Assembly (NCBI GenBank): GCA_964645585.1
Contig: CAZYAN010000003.1
Coordinates: 1 to 64,000, forward strand
DNA from: DATGSL01 sp964645585
Lineage (GTDB): Bacteria; Verrucomicrobiota; Verrucomicrobiia; Opitutales; T3Sed10-336
Length of the DNA: 64,000 nt
Direction of reading: 5' to 3'
The notes below the pieces were generated by a model, which was not told the DNA's origin, ran no database searches, and saw only the letters and a program-made list of their open reading frames with translations. Of the stretch, positions 25,939 to 34,863 are shown piece after piece; within the stretch, counting starts at the first letter, position 1; each line of letters begins with the position of its first letter. Both the position numbers and the translations under genes were made by a program.

Positions 25939-27872
25939 GGCGTATCAGGCCTCCTCAGGGTCAGCGATCCCGAATCGGCCAGACGGCCAATTCTCCCCTC
26001 AATAACGTTCCCGCTCATTCCTACGGTTGCGGGCGGCCCGTCTATCCGAAGAACCTCGTCCACATGTACCGAAGTTGCCTCGTTTTGAATGCGATTGTTT
26101 CGAAAATCGATCACAGCCTTGGGTTCATGACCGGTCACGACGAAAAGGGTCTCCACCTCGGTTTTCGAGGAAGCAGTCGCCGCGATTCGAACGACATTCT
26201 GTTCAATGGTCGAGAAGGCCGAGGTCAGAATCGGGCCCCGGAGATCGCGTATTACAATCTCATTTCGTGAAAAGGCGCCGGCCCCGGCCGCCGGCCCTAT
26301 GCGAAACAAGAGCGGGTCGCCTCCCGCCTGATCAACCCGGTTTCCAATAATCTCCGTTTTTTGAACCGTTCCCCCCGACACCAGGTCGACCAGAGATGCT
26401 TCTTCAGAATCGCTTACCGGAGCGAGGTTCCGAAAAACGTTTCCCCGAATCGACACAACGGCCTCGTCAACGTCGTTCGCGAGACCGATCAGCGGGAGGG
26501 CCGTTTTTAAATCGGTTCGCTGAAAGTGATTCCGCTGAATTTCGACCGCCTCTCGATCAGCCGGATCGGCGTTGCGTCGCTGCTCAAGCGACAGACGCGA
26601 ATCAATAAACCGGTTGCCCGCGACGACCGCCGTCCCCTGTTCAGTTCGAAGAATGCAATCGGCATGGACAAAGCGATTGCCGGTGACTGTTACATTGTGC
26701 CCGAGTCGATGGTAAAATCCGCGGGTGGGCGAATTGAGGATGTCGTTCTCGACGAACAAGAGGCCGGTCGTTGAAACCTCAACCGCTGACATGCCGTAAA
26801 TGTCCTCGATCCGGTTGGACGCGATCACGTTCTCCCGGTTTCCGCTGGCCATACCGCCTTTCAGGGAAACCGCACCGTCGTCGTCCGCGCCATGAATTCG
26901 GCGAATGGTGTTGGAAACAACACGATTAAACGAACCGCGCATATAGATCGCATTCGTGTCGAGTCCTTTGTCGGTGGAATCAATGTCTTCAATGAGATTT
27001 CCGCGCACGACATTGAAATCGCCGTATAAAAGCAGCCCCATGAGATTCCCCTCGACGGTTTGCTTTCTCATCCCGCGAATCACATTCTCTTCAACAACGT
27101 GCCCGCCCTGCGATGAAACCGGGGACGAGTCCGCCCCATGCTCCTCGGAATCGCCCAGCCGAATCGCGTATCCGCCACTTGGAGACGCGCTGCCGGGACG
27201 ATTAACAACCCCCAGGAAAACATTTCTGACTATCCGCGCGTTCCGGATGTTTGCCCGAATATTGATCGCATGGGCGTCGATGTTTCGAAAAACGCAGTCG
27301 CGCACCACCACCCCCTCGACGCGGTGCATTCGCTGACCTGAACTGCCGGAACTTAATCCGATTGCACCTCGGTTGGGATCGCGGACTTCGATCCCCTCAA
27401 ACCGGCACTGCTCAAATTGAATGTTTCGGAGCACGTAATCTTCGCGGCTCACCAAGCCGATCGGTTCAACCATCTTCTCAAATCCGATTCCCCGAAACGA
27501 GGTGCCGCTCTCGCGCACAAGGATCCTCGCATCGGTACCCTCGCTGGTCAGAACGGATTCCTTGTGATTGACGCCAACAACCTGGACCGCGTCATCGATG
27601 ACCAGGTCCTCTCCAAGCAAATAGCGTCCCGGCGGCACCTCGACCGGCTCCCGCGAATCAGCGCCCGCCTTGATGGCTCGCAGGAATGCGCCAACGTCGT
27701 TGGCGACGCCATCGCCAACCGCGCCATAATCGCGAACCGACACAGCATTGCCCGGAACGGCCGCCAGCAGCGAAGCAAGAAGAAATCCGAGGATCTTTAT
27801 GCGACGGCATCCGCGGCGCGGGTTCGTCGCAAATCCCGCGCGGAGGCAATATCTGAACACGGTGACAATCAT
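25935..27872 (-). CDS. Secreted beta-helix protein, EPS-cluster copy 2
   Basis: 645 residues. After a basic N terminus and hydrophobic segment (ILGFLLASLLAAVPGNA) comes VRDYGAVGDGVANDVGAF, the PF12708 beta-helix start. It keeps the conserved core of the other copies: HAINIRANI, HGADDDGAVSLKGG and RGFYHRLGHN. Unlike its paralogs it lacks the C-terminal F-Y-R module and ends in an extended run of coils. ATGA overlaps at both ends (with 27869 and 25938) show strong translational coupling. Predicted exported polysaccharide lyase or epimerase for the cluster product; catalytic residues are not established. Confidence 0.8.
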   Translation of the reverse strand: MIVTVFRYCLRAGFATNPRRGCRRIKILGFLLASLLAAVPGNAVSVRDYGAVGDGVANDVGAFLRAIKAGADSREPVEVPPGRYLLGEDLVIDDAVQVVGVNHKESVLTSEGTDARILVRESGTSFRGIGFEKMVEPIGLVSREDYVLRNIQFEQCRFEGIEVRDPNRGAIGLSSGSSGQRMHRVEGVVVRDCVFRNIDAHAINIRANIRNARIVRNVFLGVVNRPGSASPSGGYAIRLGDSEEHGADSSPVSSQGGHVVEENVIRGMRKQTVEGNLMGLLLYGDFNVVRGNLIEDIDSTDKGLDTNAIYMRGSFNRVVSNTIRRIHGADDDGAVSLKGGMASGNRENVIASNRIEDIYGMSAVEVSTTGLLFVENDILNSPTRGFYHRLGHNVTVTGNRFVHADCILRTEQGTAVVAGNRFIDSRLSLEQRRNADPADREAVEIQRNHFQRTDLKTALPLIGLANDVDEAVVSIRGNVFRNLAPVSDSEEASLVDLVSGGTVQKTEIIGNRVDQAGGDPLLFRIGPAAGAGAFSRNEIVIRDLRGPILTSAFSTIEQNVVRIAATASSKTEVETLFVVTGHEPKAVIDFRNNRIQNEATSVHVDEVLRIDGPPATVGMSGNVIEGRIGRLADSGSLTLRRPDTP

Positions 27873-29719
27873 TGCACGGATGAGTCCTCAATGACCAATC
27901 GGTAAAACGCGGGCTCGCTCCATGGCTGGGGGAGCTCCTCCACTTGGATCGTTTCGCCCGTACCGTCTATTGTCTCTCCGAAATCGAACCAATCTTCCAA
28001 GTCGGTCGAATATTGTGCACGGTATGATTGGTTTGGAACGCTCGTCCAAATCAGCGCCACATCAGAATCCTTCTGAATAAGCCGCAAATCCTTCGGCATG
28101 ATCGGTCGCTCAACCGGATACTGATTAAATACAACAACATTATTTAGTACAAGCTCATCGGCTGAGGAAATCCGAAAGACCTGCGTCTCGCTTCCATTCT
28201 GCACAACGTAATTCTCAACGATAGCTACCTGCTGAAGAGTTCCGTTGCCGACAAGATCGATGATCACACGGTCGACCGGCTCGTAGCTGGCATTCTCAAA
28301 TCGATTCCCGCGAATCGATACGAAGCGTTCCTGAACATTGTTTGCCAGTCTGATCATTGGAACCGCCCGGCTCCGGGCGCTGGCGGTAAAGCTGTTTTCA
28401 TGAATGTACGTGGCGAGACGAGCCGACGGAGATGTGGTTCGCTGACTGAGCCACAGGCGAGAATTGATCAGCTCATTATCCAAAATATAGGCAACGCCTT
28501 GCTCGGTGCGCAGATCGACATCGGCACTCCAGAATGTGTTGTTTGCCACGAGCACCCCCTCCCCCGTTCGCTGCATAAACCCGCGCGCCGGAGCGTTGAG
28601 AATAAAGTTGCCGTAAAATTGCAAAGCGGATGAGGAAACCTCGACCGCCGACATCCCGTAAATATTTTCGATAACATTATAGGCAATCGTGTTTCCGTAG
28701 TTGATCTCGGAAGCTCCTTTAAAACTGATTGCCCCATCATCATCCGAACCTCTTACTTCACGAATCTGGTTGAACACGATTTGATTGTAGCCGCCGCGAA
28801 TATAGATCGCGATCGTGTCATCCCCAAACGACTTCCCATCAAGATTCTCAATCGTGTTGTTCCTGATCACGGTTGAGTTCCCGTAAACCAGAATGCCCAT
28901 CAAATTGCCCGCCGTCGTTTTCTTCTTCAGGTTGCGGATCGTATTTTGCTCAATGCGATGCTTCCCCTGGCCCGACAGCTCGTCAGACTCCCCCGTTTCA
29001 TCCGTCCCGAGCCGAATCGCATAGCCGCCAAGTTCGCTGGGAGGCGCCTTCTCATTCCGACTGTTTACAAGGCCGATAAACTCGTTGCCGATGATCCGTG
29101 CCTCTTCGATCTTCCCGCGAATGTTGATGGCATGAGCGTCAATATCAAGAAACGAACAGTCGGTAACCACGAGACTTCGCAACGGATAAAGCTGCTGCGA
29201 AGCGTTCCCTGAACTCAAGCCGATTACACCTCGATTCCGATCGCGAATGTGGACTCGCTGGAACCGGCAGCGCTCGATCGTGATATTCTGGAGAAGGTAG
29301 CCTTGACGGCTGACGAGCGCGATGGGTTCGATCATTTCTTCGAACCCAAGGTCCCGAAACGTCGTTCCGCTTTCGTGAATATAAAAACGGGTCGGGCCGT
29401 AACCAGAGGTAATGACCGACGCCTCGCTCCCGCTTCCGGAAATCGTCACCGCAGCCGAAATGTCGATCTCTTGAAGCACCAGGTACCGTCCCGGCGGCAC
29501 CGCCACTTCCTCGCCCGTGATGGCCGCCTCGGCCAGCGCCGCGAAAAATGCTGGAGTGTCGTCCGTGACTCCATCGCCAGCCGCGCCGAAATGCTTCACG
29601 TCCAACGCTTCGATCCGGGAAGCGAAGAGAAAGACCAGGGCGACAGAGAGCAGTGTTTCGTAACGGGAGGGTTTACTTGGCACGCTTCGCGTAATACTTG
29701 GCGTATTTATAATTTCCAT
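27869..29719 (-). CDS. Secreted beta-helix protein, EPS-cluster copy 1
   Basis: 616 residues. The hydrophobic signal (LLSVALVFLFASRIEA) precedes VKHFGAAGDGVTDDTPAF. The core has HAINIRGKI, RGSDDDGAISFKGA and RGFMQRTGEG, and the C terminus carries Y-R-A-Q-Y-S-T-D-L-E-D-W ... F-Y-R-L. The ATG at 29719 overlaps the kinase gene by 47 bases; a GTG at 29683 is an alternative start with less overlap. Its position directly after the chain-length kinase suggests a role at or after export. The substrate is inferred to be the cluster's own polymer. Confidence 0.8.
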   Translation of the reverse strand: MEIINTPSITRSVPSKPSRYETLLSVALVFLFASRIEALDVKHFGAAGDGVTDDTPAFFAALAEAAITGEEVAVPPGRYLVLQEIDISAAVTISGSGSEASVITSGYGPTRFYIHESGTTFRDLGFEEMIEPIALVSRQGYLLQNITIERCRFQRVHIRDRNRGVIGLSSGNASQQLYPLRSLVVTDCSFLDIDAHAINIRGKIEEARIIGNEFIGLVNSRNEKAPPSELGGYAIRLGTDETGESDELSGQGKHRIEQNTIRNLKKKTTAGNLMGILVYGNSTVIRNNTIENLDGKSFGDDTIAIYIRGGYNQIVFNQIREVRGSDDDGAISFKGASEINYGNTIAYNVIENIYGMSAVEVSSSALQFYGNFILNAPARGFMQRTGEGVLVANNTFWSADVDLRTEQGVAYILDNELINSRLWLSQRTTSPSARLATYIHENSFTASARSRAVPMIRLANNVQERFVSIRGNRFENASYEPVDRVIIDLVGNGTLQQVAIVENYVVQNGSETQVFRISSADELVLNNVVVFNQYPVERPIMPKDLRLIQKDSDVALIWTSVPNQSYRAQYSTDLEDWFDFGETIDGTGETIQVEELPQPWSEPAFYRLVIEDSSVQ

Positions 29720-31853
29720 ACCCGTAGCCCGACCGGTAATAGGCCGCGACTCCGCCTTTGGGCATCCCGTTCATCACGACACCGAGCAGGTTGGCACTCG
29801 CTTCGTCGAGACGGCGAATACAGTTCTTCACCTGCTGCCGCTCCACTTTTCCAAAGTGAACAACATAGAGCGCCTCATCGATCAGCGGGGCCAGCGCAAG
29901 CGCGTCAGGAAAGATACCGAGCGGCGGCGTGTCCACCAGCATCACATCGAATTCCGACTTGAGAGCCGCGATCAGATGCCCAATGGATGGATCCGCGATC
30001 GCCTCGGTGGCCCGCTTCGTTTGTCCGCCGGCCGCCAGCAGGTAGAGATTCGGCAGGATTTCGACGATGCCCAGTGCATCCTCGTTCCTGGGTGTCGCAT
30101 CCGTATGCCGGTTTTCGAGCCAGCGCAAAATGCCAAAAGCATTCGTCCGGCCGTAAAACCCGTGCAATGCCGGACGCCTCAAGTCGAAGTCGACCATCAC
30201 AGTGCGTTTGCCATGCGCCGCGAAGCAAGCACCAAGGTTGCTCACAACAAACGACTTTCCTTCGTCCGGCATGGTGCTCGTGACCAGAATGGCCCGTGAG
30301 GTGACGGATCCGTTTCGCAGGTGCAGCTGTCCAATCAATCCCCGGAATGATTCGCTCGTGGCATCATCGAGATCCATCGAAACAATGTGCGGCCGCTCGA
30401 GCCGTTTGACCCGGCGAATCACCGACACTTCGCCCACCAGGGTTTGTTCGAGAAAGCTCTCCACGTCCTGGGCTGACTTCAGTTTCTTGTCGAACGCGGC
30501 AAGGCCGATCGGCGCGCCGATAAAGCAGAAGCCGCCCAGCACGGCCATTAATAACGCCACCTTCACCAAGCTGGGCTCCGCTGGGCTTCCGGGGACATCC
30601 GCCCGTTCGACGATCCGAATATTTCCGCCTTCGAGCTGGCTGGTCACGATGGTTTCATTTAACCGGTCGAGAATCTGGGAGTGCGTCTGCCGCGCGACCT
30701 CCACCGCCCGATTCAATGCCGAGTACTGGATTGTCAGCTTGTCGATCCGGAGGCTTTCTTCTTCTGCCTGCCGCAACTCCTGGAGAAACCTTTCTTCGCG
30801 GTCTCGCGCGTGAACGAGCCGGCCCTGCAGCTCCGCGACCGCGAGGGCGATATTTTCCTGGATCAGGTTCTGCGCCGCCTCGATCGCTTGCTGATTGGCA
30901 ATCATTGCCGGGTGGCGTTCGAGGTATTTCTTGCTCATCACCTCGCGCTCCTGACGCAGCGCGTTCAATTGCGTCATGACCTCCGGCGTGGAGCGCAACG
31001 AGGCAACCTCGAGCTCCAGCAGGTTGCCATCGTTGTCCTTGAGATCCCGCACCTGGCGGATCCGCTCCTCAAGATCGATTCGCTCCATCCGGGCCGCCGT
31101 CAGCCGGGAATTGATTTCGTTCAGCCGCTGGGCAATGAGATCCTTGTTATCTTGAACCGAGATTAAGTTGTGCTTTTGCCGGTACTCCTGCAGTTCCCTC
31201 TCCGCATCCGACACACGCTGCTCCAAGTCCCTTGCCTGCTTGCTCAAGAATGCGATCGCCGCCTCGTTGCCTGTCGCGCCGCGCCGCTGGACAAAATGAA
31301 TATAGCAATCGACATACCGGTCAGCAATCAGCGCCGCGACTTCCGGATCCCGGTGAGTTGTCCGAACCTCGAGAATGAACGTATTCGGGAGATTTTCTAC
31401 CTCCGTCTGCGCAAGAATGCTTTCCAGAGAAGGAACCGGCTCCTCTTCGGTTTCGGGCAAGTACGGTTCGATCGCCTTCTGCCGTTCTTCCTCCGTGAAT
31501 GAAGACGCGACGTACTGGATAAAATCCCGGCTGATAAGCTGATTGACATGATTCTCCAAGAGCACCCGCCAAATGCCTCCACTGCTCTCCAGCCTCGTGT
31601 CGACCACCTGTTGCATATCCACGACACGCTGGCCTTCGTGTTCGACGAGGAGCGAAGCACTCGCTTGATACAGAGGTGGACGGCTGAGAAGCATGTATCC
31701 AGCGATGCAGGACACAACAAGCGCACATAGTAAACCAATGATCCATCGCTTGCGCACCATGACGTAGTAGTCGCTGAGCTTGAGCAACTCGAAGTCATGC
31801 AGGCCTGCGCCCCCTGAGGGGCTTTTTGAATGCTTATTATTGTTGGAGCTCAT
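29673..31853 (-). CDS. Wzc-type polysaccharide co-polymerase / BY tyrosine autokinase
   Basis: 726 residues. A Wzz-type chain-length domain is anchored by membrane segments at about 37-56 and 430-450, with a long periplasmic coiled coil (about 200-400) between them. The cytoplasmic kinase has Walker A (TSTMPDEGKSF near 526), Walker A' (VMVDFDLRRP near 552) and Walker B (FDVMLVDTPP near 635). The tail has eight tyrosines between 705 and 721, the typical autophosphorylation cluster. It controls polymer length and export. No outer-membrane Wza partner or phosphatase is present in the window. Confidence 0.93.
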   Translation of the reverse strand: MSSNNNKHSKSPSGGAGLHDFELLKLSDYYVMVRKRWIIGLLCALVVSCIAGYMLLSRPPLYQASASLLVEHEGQRVVDMQQVVDTRLESSGGIWRVLLENHVNQLISRDFIQYVASSFTEEERQKAIEPYLPETEEEPVPSLESILAQTEVENLPNTFILEVRTTHRDPEVAALIADRYVDCYIHFVQRRGATGNEAAIAFLSKQARDLEQRVSDAERELQEYRQKHNLISVQDNKDLIAQRLNEINSRLTAARMERIDLEERIRQVRDLKDNDGNLLELEVASLRSTPEVMTQLNALRQEREVMSKKYLERHPAMIANQQAIEAAQNLIQENIALAVAELQGRLVHARDREERFLQELRQAEEESLRIDKLTIQYSALNRAVEVARQTHSQILDRLNETIVTSQLEGGNIRIVERADVPGSPAEPSLVKVALLMAVLGGFCFIGAPIGLAAFDKKLKSAQDVESFLEQTLVGEVSVIRRVKRLERPHIVSMDLDDATSESFRGLIGQLHLRNGSVTSRAILVTSTMPDEGKSFVVSNLGACFAAHGKRTVMVDFDLRRPALHGFYGRTNAFGILRWLENRHTDATPRNEDALGIVEILPNLYLLAAGGQTKRATEAIADPSIGHLIAALKSEFDVMLVDTPPLGIFPDALALAPLIDEALYVVHFGKVERQQVKNCIRRLDEASANLLGVVMNGMPKGGVAAYYRSGYGYGNYKYAKYYAKRAK

Positions 31854-31883
31854 GATGAATTTCGCATTAAATCGGTGACGGTC

Positions 31884-33029
31884 CTACACGCGAAGCGGCC
31901 GCGATTCGGCTCCGGTTTCCAGCGAAGAGAGCATCGCCGACACCACCGCTTCGCGTCCGGCTGCTCCGAGTTCAGGATAGATAGGAATACTCAGCACTTC
32001 ATTCGCCAGCCTGGCCGCCACGGGACAGTTCCCGCTTTGCCCGAGGTTTCGGAAGCAATCCTGAGAATCCATCGGTTGAGGGTAATAGATCTCCGAGGCC
32101 ACGCCCTGGTCCGCCATGTTCTGTCGGATCGCATCCCGACGGCCGTCCGCGATACGCACGGTATATTGATTCCACGTGTGTTCAAAACCCGCCTCCTCCG
32201 CAGGCAAGTGAACGAGTCCGTTCGCGGCAAACGGCTTTAGGATCTCATTGTAGGAGGCAGCGTTCTCCCGGCGGGCGGCAATCCATCTTCTCCAGTGAGG
32301 CAGTTTCACGAGCAGCAAGGCCGCTTGCAATGTATCCAATCGAAAATTACCGCCCACATAACGATGGTAGTATTTCGGCCGGGAACCGTGTCCTCGCAAA
32401 CACCGAGCGCGCTCCGCGAGTTGATCGTCGTCGCAAACGAGCATTCCGCCGTCGCCAAAGCCGCCGAGGTTTTTTGAGGGAAAGAAACTGAACGCTCCAA
32501 AGGTGCCTATTCCGCCCGCCGCGCGACCGCGACAGGTCGCGCCCATGGACTGCGCGCAATCCTCGATCACGGCCAAATCATGATCGGAGGCAAGTTTCAT
32601 GACCGCGTCCATATCGGCCATTTGTCCAAACAGATGAACCGGAATGATCGCTTTCGTGCGCGAGGTTACTTTTCGGGCGGCGTCTTCCACATCGATGTTG
32701 AAGCTGCTTTCGAGCGAGTCGACAAATACCGGAGTGGCGCCTGTTCGAGCGATACATCCAGCTGTGGCAAAGAAGGTGAAACTCGGACAGAGCACCTCGT
32801 CTCCGGGGCCGATCTCCAGCGTCATCAGGGCGAGGAGAAGCGCATCGGTCCCGGAGCTCACACCAATCGCATGCCGGACGCCCGTCAGTTCCGCGATTTT
32901 CTCTTCAAGTTCACCAACTTCCGGACCGAGGATGAACCGGCCCGAGCGAATCACCCGTTGAAATGCTTCCTGAAAAGCACTCTCCAGCGGCAGATTCTGC
33001 GCATTAACGTCAAGTAATGGAATTCTCAT
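31884..33029 (-). CDS. DegT/DnrJ/EryC1 aminotransferase (WbpE-like)
   Basis: 381 residues, a PLP-dependent sugar aminotransferase. G-V-S-S-G-T-D-A-L near residue 56 binds the cofactor phosphate, EDCAQSMGA supplies the PLP-ring aspartate, and the Schiff-base lysine is Lys186 in FFPSKNLGGFGDGG. By family and context it should transaminate the 3-keto sugar produced by the dehydrogenase pair upstream to UDP-GlcNAc3NA, as WbpE does. It lies 4 bases after the acetyltransferase gene. Confidence 0.87.
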   Translation of the reverse strand: MRIPLLDVNAQNLPLESAFQEAFQRVIRSGRFILGPEVGELEEKIAELTGVRHAIGVSSGTDALLLALMTLEIGPGDEVLCPSFTFFATAGCIARTGATPVFVDSLESSFNIDVEDAARKVTSRTKAIIPVHLFGQMADMDAVMKLASDHDLAVIEDCAQSMGATCRGRAAGGIGTFGAFSFFPSKNLGGFGDGGMLVCDDDQLAERARCLRGHGSRPKYYHRYVGGNFRLDTLQAALLLVKLPHWRRWIAARRENAASYNEILKPFAANGLVHLPAEEAGFEHTWNQYTVRIADGRRDAIRQNMADQGVASEIYYPQPMDSQDCFRNLGQSGNCPVAARLANEVLSIPIYPELGAAGREAVVSAMLSSLETGAESRPLRV

Positions 33030-33033
33030 AGGT

Positions 33034-33741
33034 TCAAAGTAACTCGCTGGTCAGGGCGGCACTCCGTGCTTCCGCGCGCCGGGCTTTGCATTCGTCGTAG
33101 GAAAGCCTCCCCACACTGAGGGACTCCGGCAGCGGCGCCTCCTCGTCGAGATCGAGACAGCGCATCTGTTCCGTTCCCCCTTCCTTGCGCTCAAGCAGGT
33201 AGCGAAATCCGGATTCGGGGCAGCGGCATCGCCCATCCGGTCCAAGCTGCAAAATATGTCCGTGTCGGCTCATCCACCCGCGCTGGCGGCCGGGCACACC
33301 CACGATCCACGCGTAGTCCGGCACGTCGCGCGTCACCACCGCTCCGGCCGAAATAAAACAATACCGGCCCAGTGTGATTCCGCAGACAATGGTGGCATTC
33401 GCTCCAATCGTCGCGCCGCGACGGATTCGCGTTTCCTCGTAGAGCGTGTGGCGCCGGACTTGGGACCGCGGATTGGTAACGTTTGTCAGTACGCACGAGG
33501 GCCCGAGAAAGACATCGTCCTCAACGATCGTGCCCGTGTAGATCGCGACGTTGTTCTGAACCTTTACATTGGTGCCGATCACGACGCCAGACGCGACCAT
33601 GGTGTTCTGTCCGAAAATGCAATTCGCACCGATCCGGGCTCCTTGGCAGATGTGAGAAAAGTGCCAGATCCTGGTGCCATCGCCGATCTCGCACGGGTAA
33701 TCGACGACCGCTTGAGGATGCACGTAATAATTCGCGTTCAT
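33034..33741 (-). CDS. Hexapeptide N-acetyltransferase (WbpD-like)
   Basis: About 235 residues from the ATG at 33741. Left-handed beta-helix repeats (ARIGANCIFGQNTMVASGVVIG and following) are typical of the WbpD/WlbB enzymes that acetylate the 3-amino group of UDP-GlcNAc3NA. The start motif (Y-Y-V-H-P-Q-A-V-V-D) and IWHFSHI fit that subfamily. After the helix comes a C-terminal segment with C-R-C-P-E-S-G-F-R-Y, a feature seen in several family members. It follows the WbpB-like gene by 57 bases. Confidence 0.85.
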   Translation of the reverse strand: MNANYYVHPQAVVDYPCEIGDGTRIWHFSHICQGARIGANCIFGQNTMVASGVVIGTNVKVQNNVAIYTGTIVEDDVFLGPSCVLTNVTNPRSQVRRHTLYEETRIRRGATIGANATIVCGITLGRYCFISAGAVVTRDVPDYAWIVGVPGRQRGWMSRHGHILQLGPDGRCRCPESGFRYLLERKEGGTEQMRCLDLDEEAPLPESLSVGRLSYDECKARRAEARSAALTSELL

Positions 33742-33798
33742 GATCTGTAAAAGGGATCCAAGAGCGGCTCCGAGCCCCAGAAATATCCGCAAACGTTT

Positions 33799-34863
33799 CT
33801 AACCTGCCGCTACGCTTTCGGGCTCGACTTCGGGCGCTTCCGGAAGGCGCACCGGCCGGCCGTGCGATTCCATTGATTCCTGACAGGCTTGCAGCACACG
33901 CAGAACATCCACACCGTTCCCGGCATCGGTCAGCGGCTGCTGACGTGATCGCACACAATCCAGAAAATGGCTGCACTCGTTCCGGAGCGGCTCCGAGGGT
34001 TCATATTCGACCGCGCTCGCCGCCCCGCTGTGGAGATGCGGAATGTGATTTCGCAATTCGACACGCTGGTCGTAAAGGAGGAGTTTGCGTTCGACCTCGA
34101 CGTCATTGAACACCGCCATCCGGCGATCCCCCACCACCACAAGTTTCTGCTCTTTGAAGGGATTCAGCCAGCTAACAAAGATGTGCGAGCGTATTCCCCC
34201 GCCGAAACGGAGACACGAGAGCGTCACATCCGGCAAGTCCGGCGTCACAAAGCTTCCGCCCGAACAGGTAACTTCCTCAGGCAGGTCGCCCGCGAGGCGA
34301 AGAATGACGGCAATGTCATGCGGCGCGAAGCTCCAAAGCGCGTTCTCTTCTGTGCGAATTTTTCCGAAATTCAGACGATTGGAGTAAATGTAATTGACGG
34401 TTCCCAGCTCTCCGGCGGCGATCAGCTCTCGCAGTTTCAAAACCGCCGGATGGTACTCCAGCAGATGCCCCACCATCAGGATCCGTCCGGCCGCGGCCGC
34501 CAGCGACTCCATCTCCAGGCCTTGCCGAAAATCAAGGGCCAACGGTTTCTCAACAAACACATCCTTCCCTGCCCGAAGCGCCTCGACCGCCAGCGCGCAA
34601 TGACTTTCCGCGGGTGTCGCAATCACGACCGCGTCGATGTCCGGCCGCCCAAATGCATCAGAGAATTCCGCCGAAATCTCCACCTTCGGAGCAAGTTTAC
34701 GCGCGGTTTTTCGCCCGGGCTCCCCCGGATCACATACGAGCGCGAGCGCTCCAAGGCTGTCGAGGTTGCGAACAAGGTTTTTCCCCCAATAGCCGCACCC
34801 GAGGACCGCCACAGTCGGAGTCGGCCCCGTTGCCCAGCCGGTTGCTGAAGGAGCCTCGATCAT
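33799..34863 (-). CDS. Gfo/Idh/MocA oxidoreductase (WbpB-like)
   Basis: About 354 residues. The N-terminal Rossmann motif is VAVLGCGYWGKNLVRN, followed by the family's E-K-P-L-A (FVEKPLALD) with the catalytic-region lysine and a C-terminal alpha/beta domain. In context it should oxidise C3 of UDP-GlcNAcA, as WbpB/WlbA do. Its ATG overlaps the stop of the dehydrogenase gene as ATGA, with GGAAAGG upstream as ribosome site. Confidence 0.87.
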   Translation of the reverse strand: MIEAPSATGWATGPTPTVAVLGCGYWGKNLVRNLDSLGALALVCDPGEPGRKTARKLAPKVEISAEFSDAFGRPDIDAVVIATPAESHCALAVEALRAGKDVFVEKPLALDFRQGLEMESLAAAAGRILMVGHLLEYHPAVLKLRELIAAGELGTVNYIYSNRLNFGKIRTEENALWSFAPHDIAVILRLAGDLPEEVTCSGGSFVTPDLPDVTLSCLRFGGGIRSHIFVSWLNPFKEQKLVVVGDRRMAVFNDVEVERKLLLYDQRVELRNHIPHLHSGAASAVEYEPSEPLRNECSHFLDCVRSRQQPLTDAGNGVDVLRVLQACQESMESHGRPVRLPEAPEVEPESVAAG

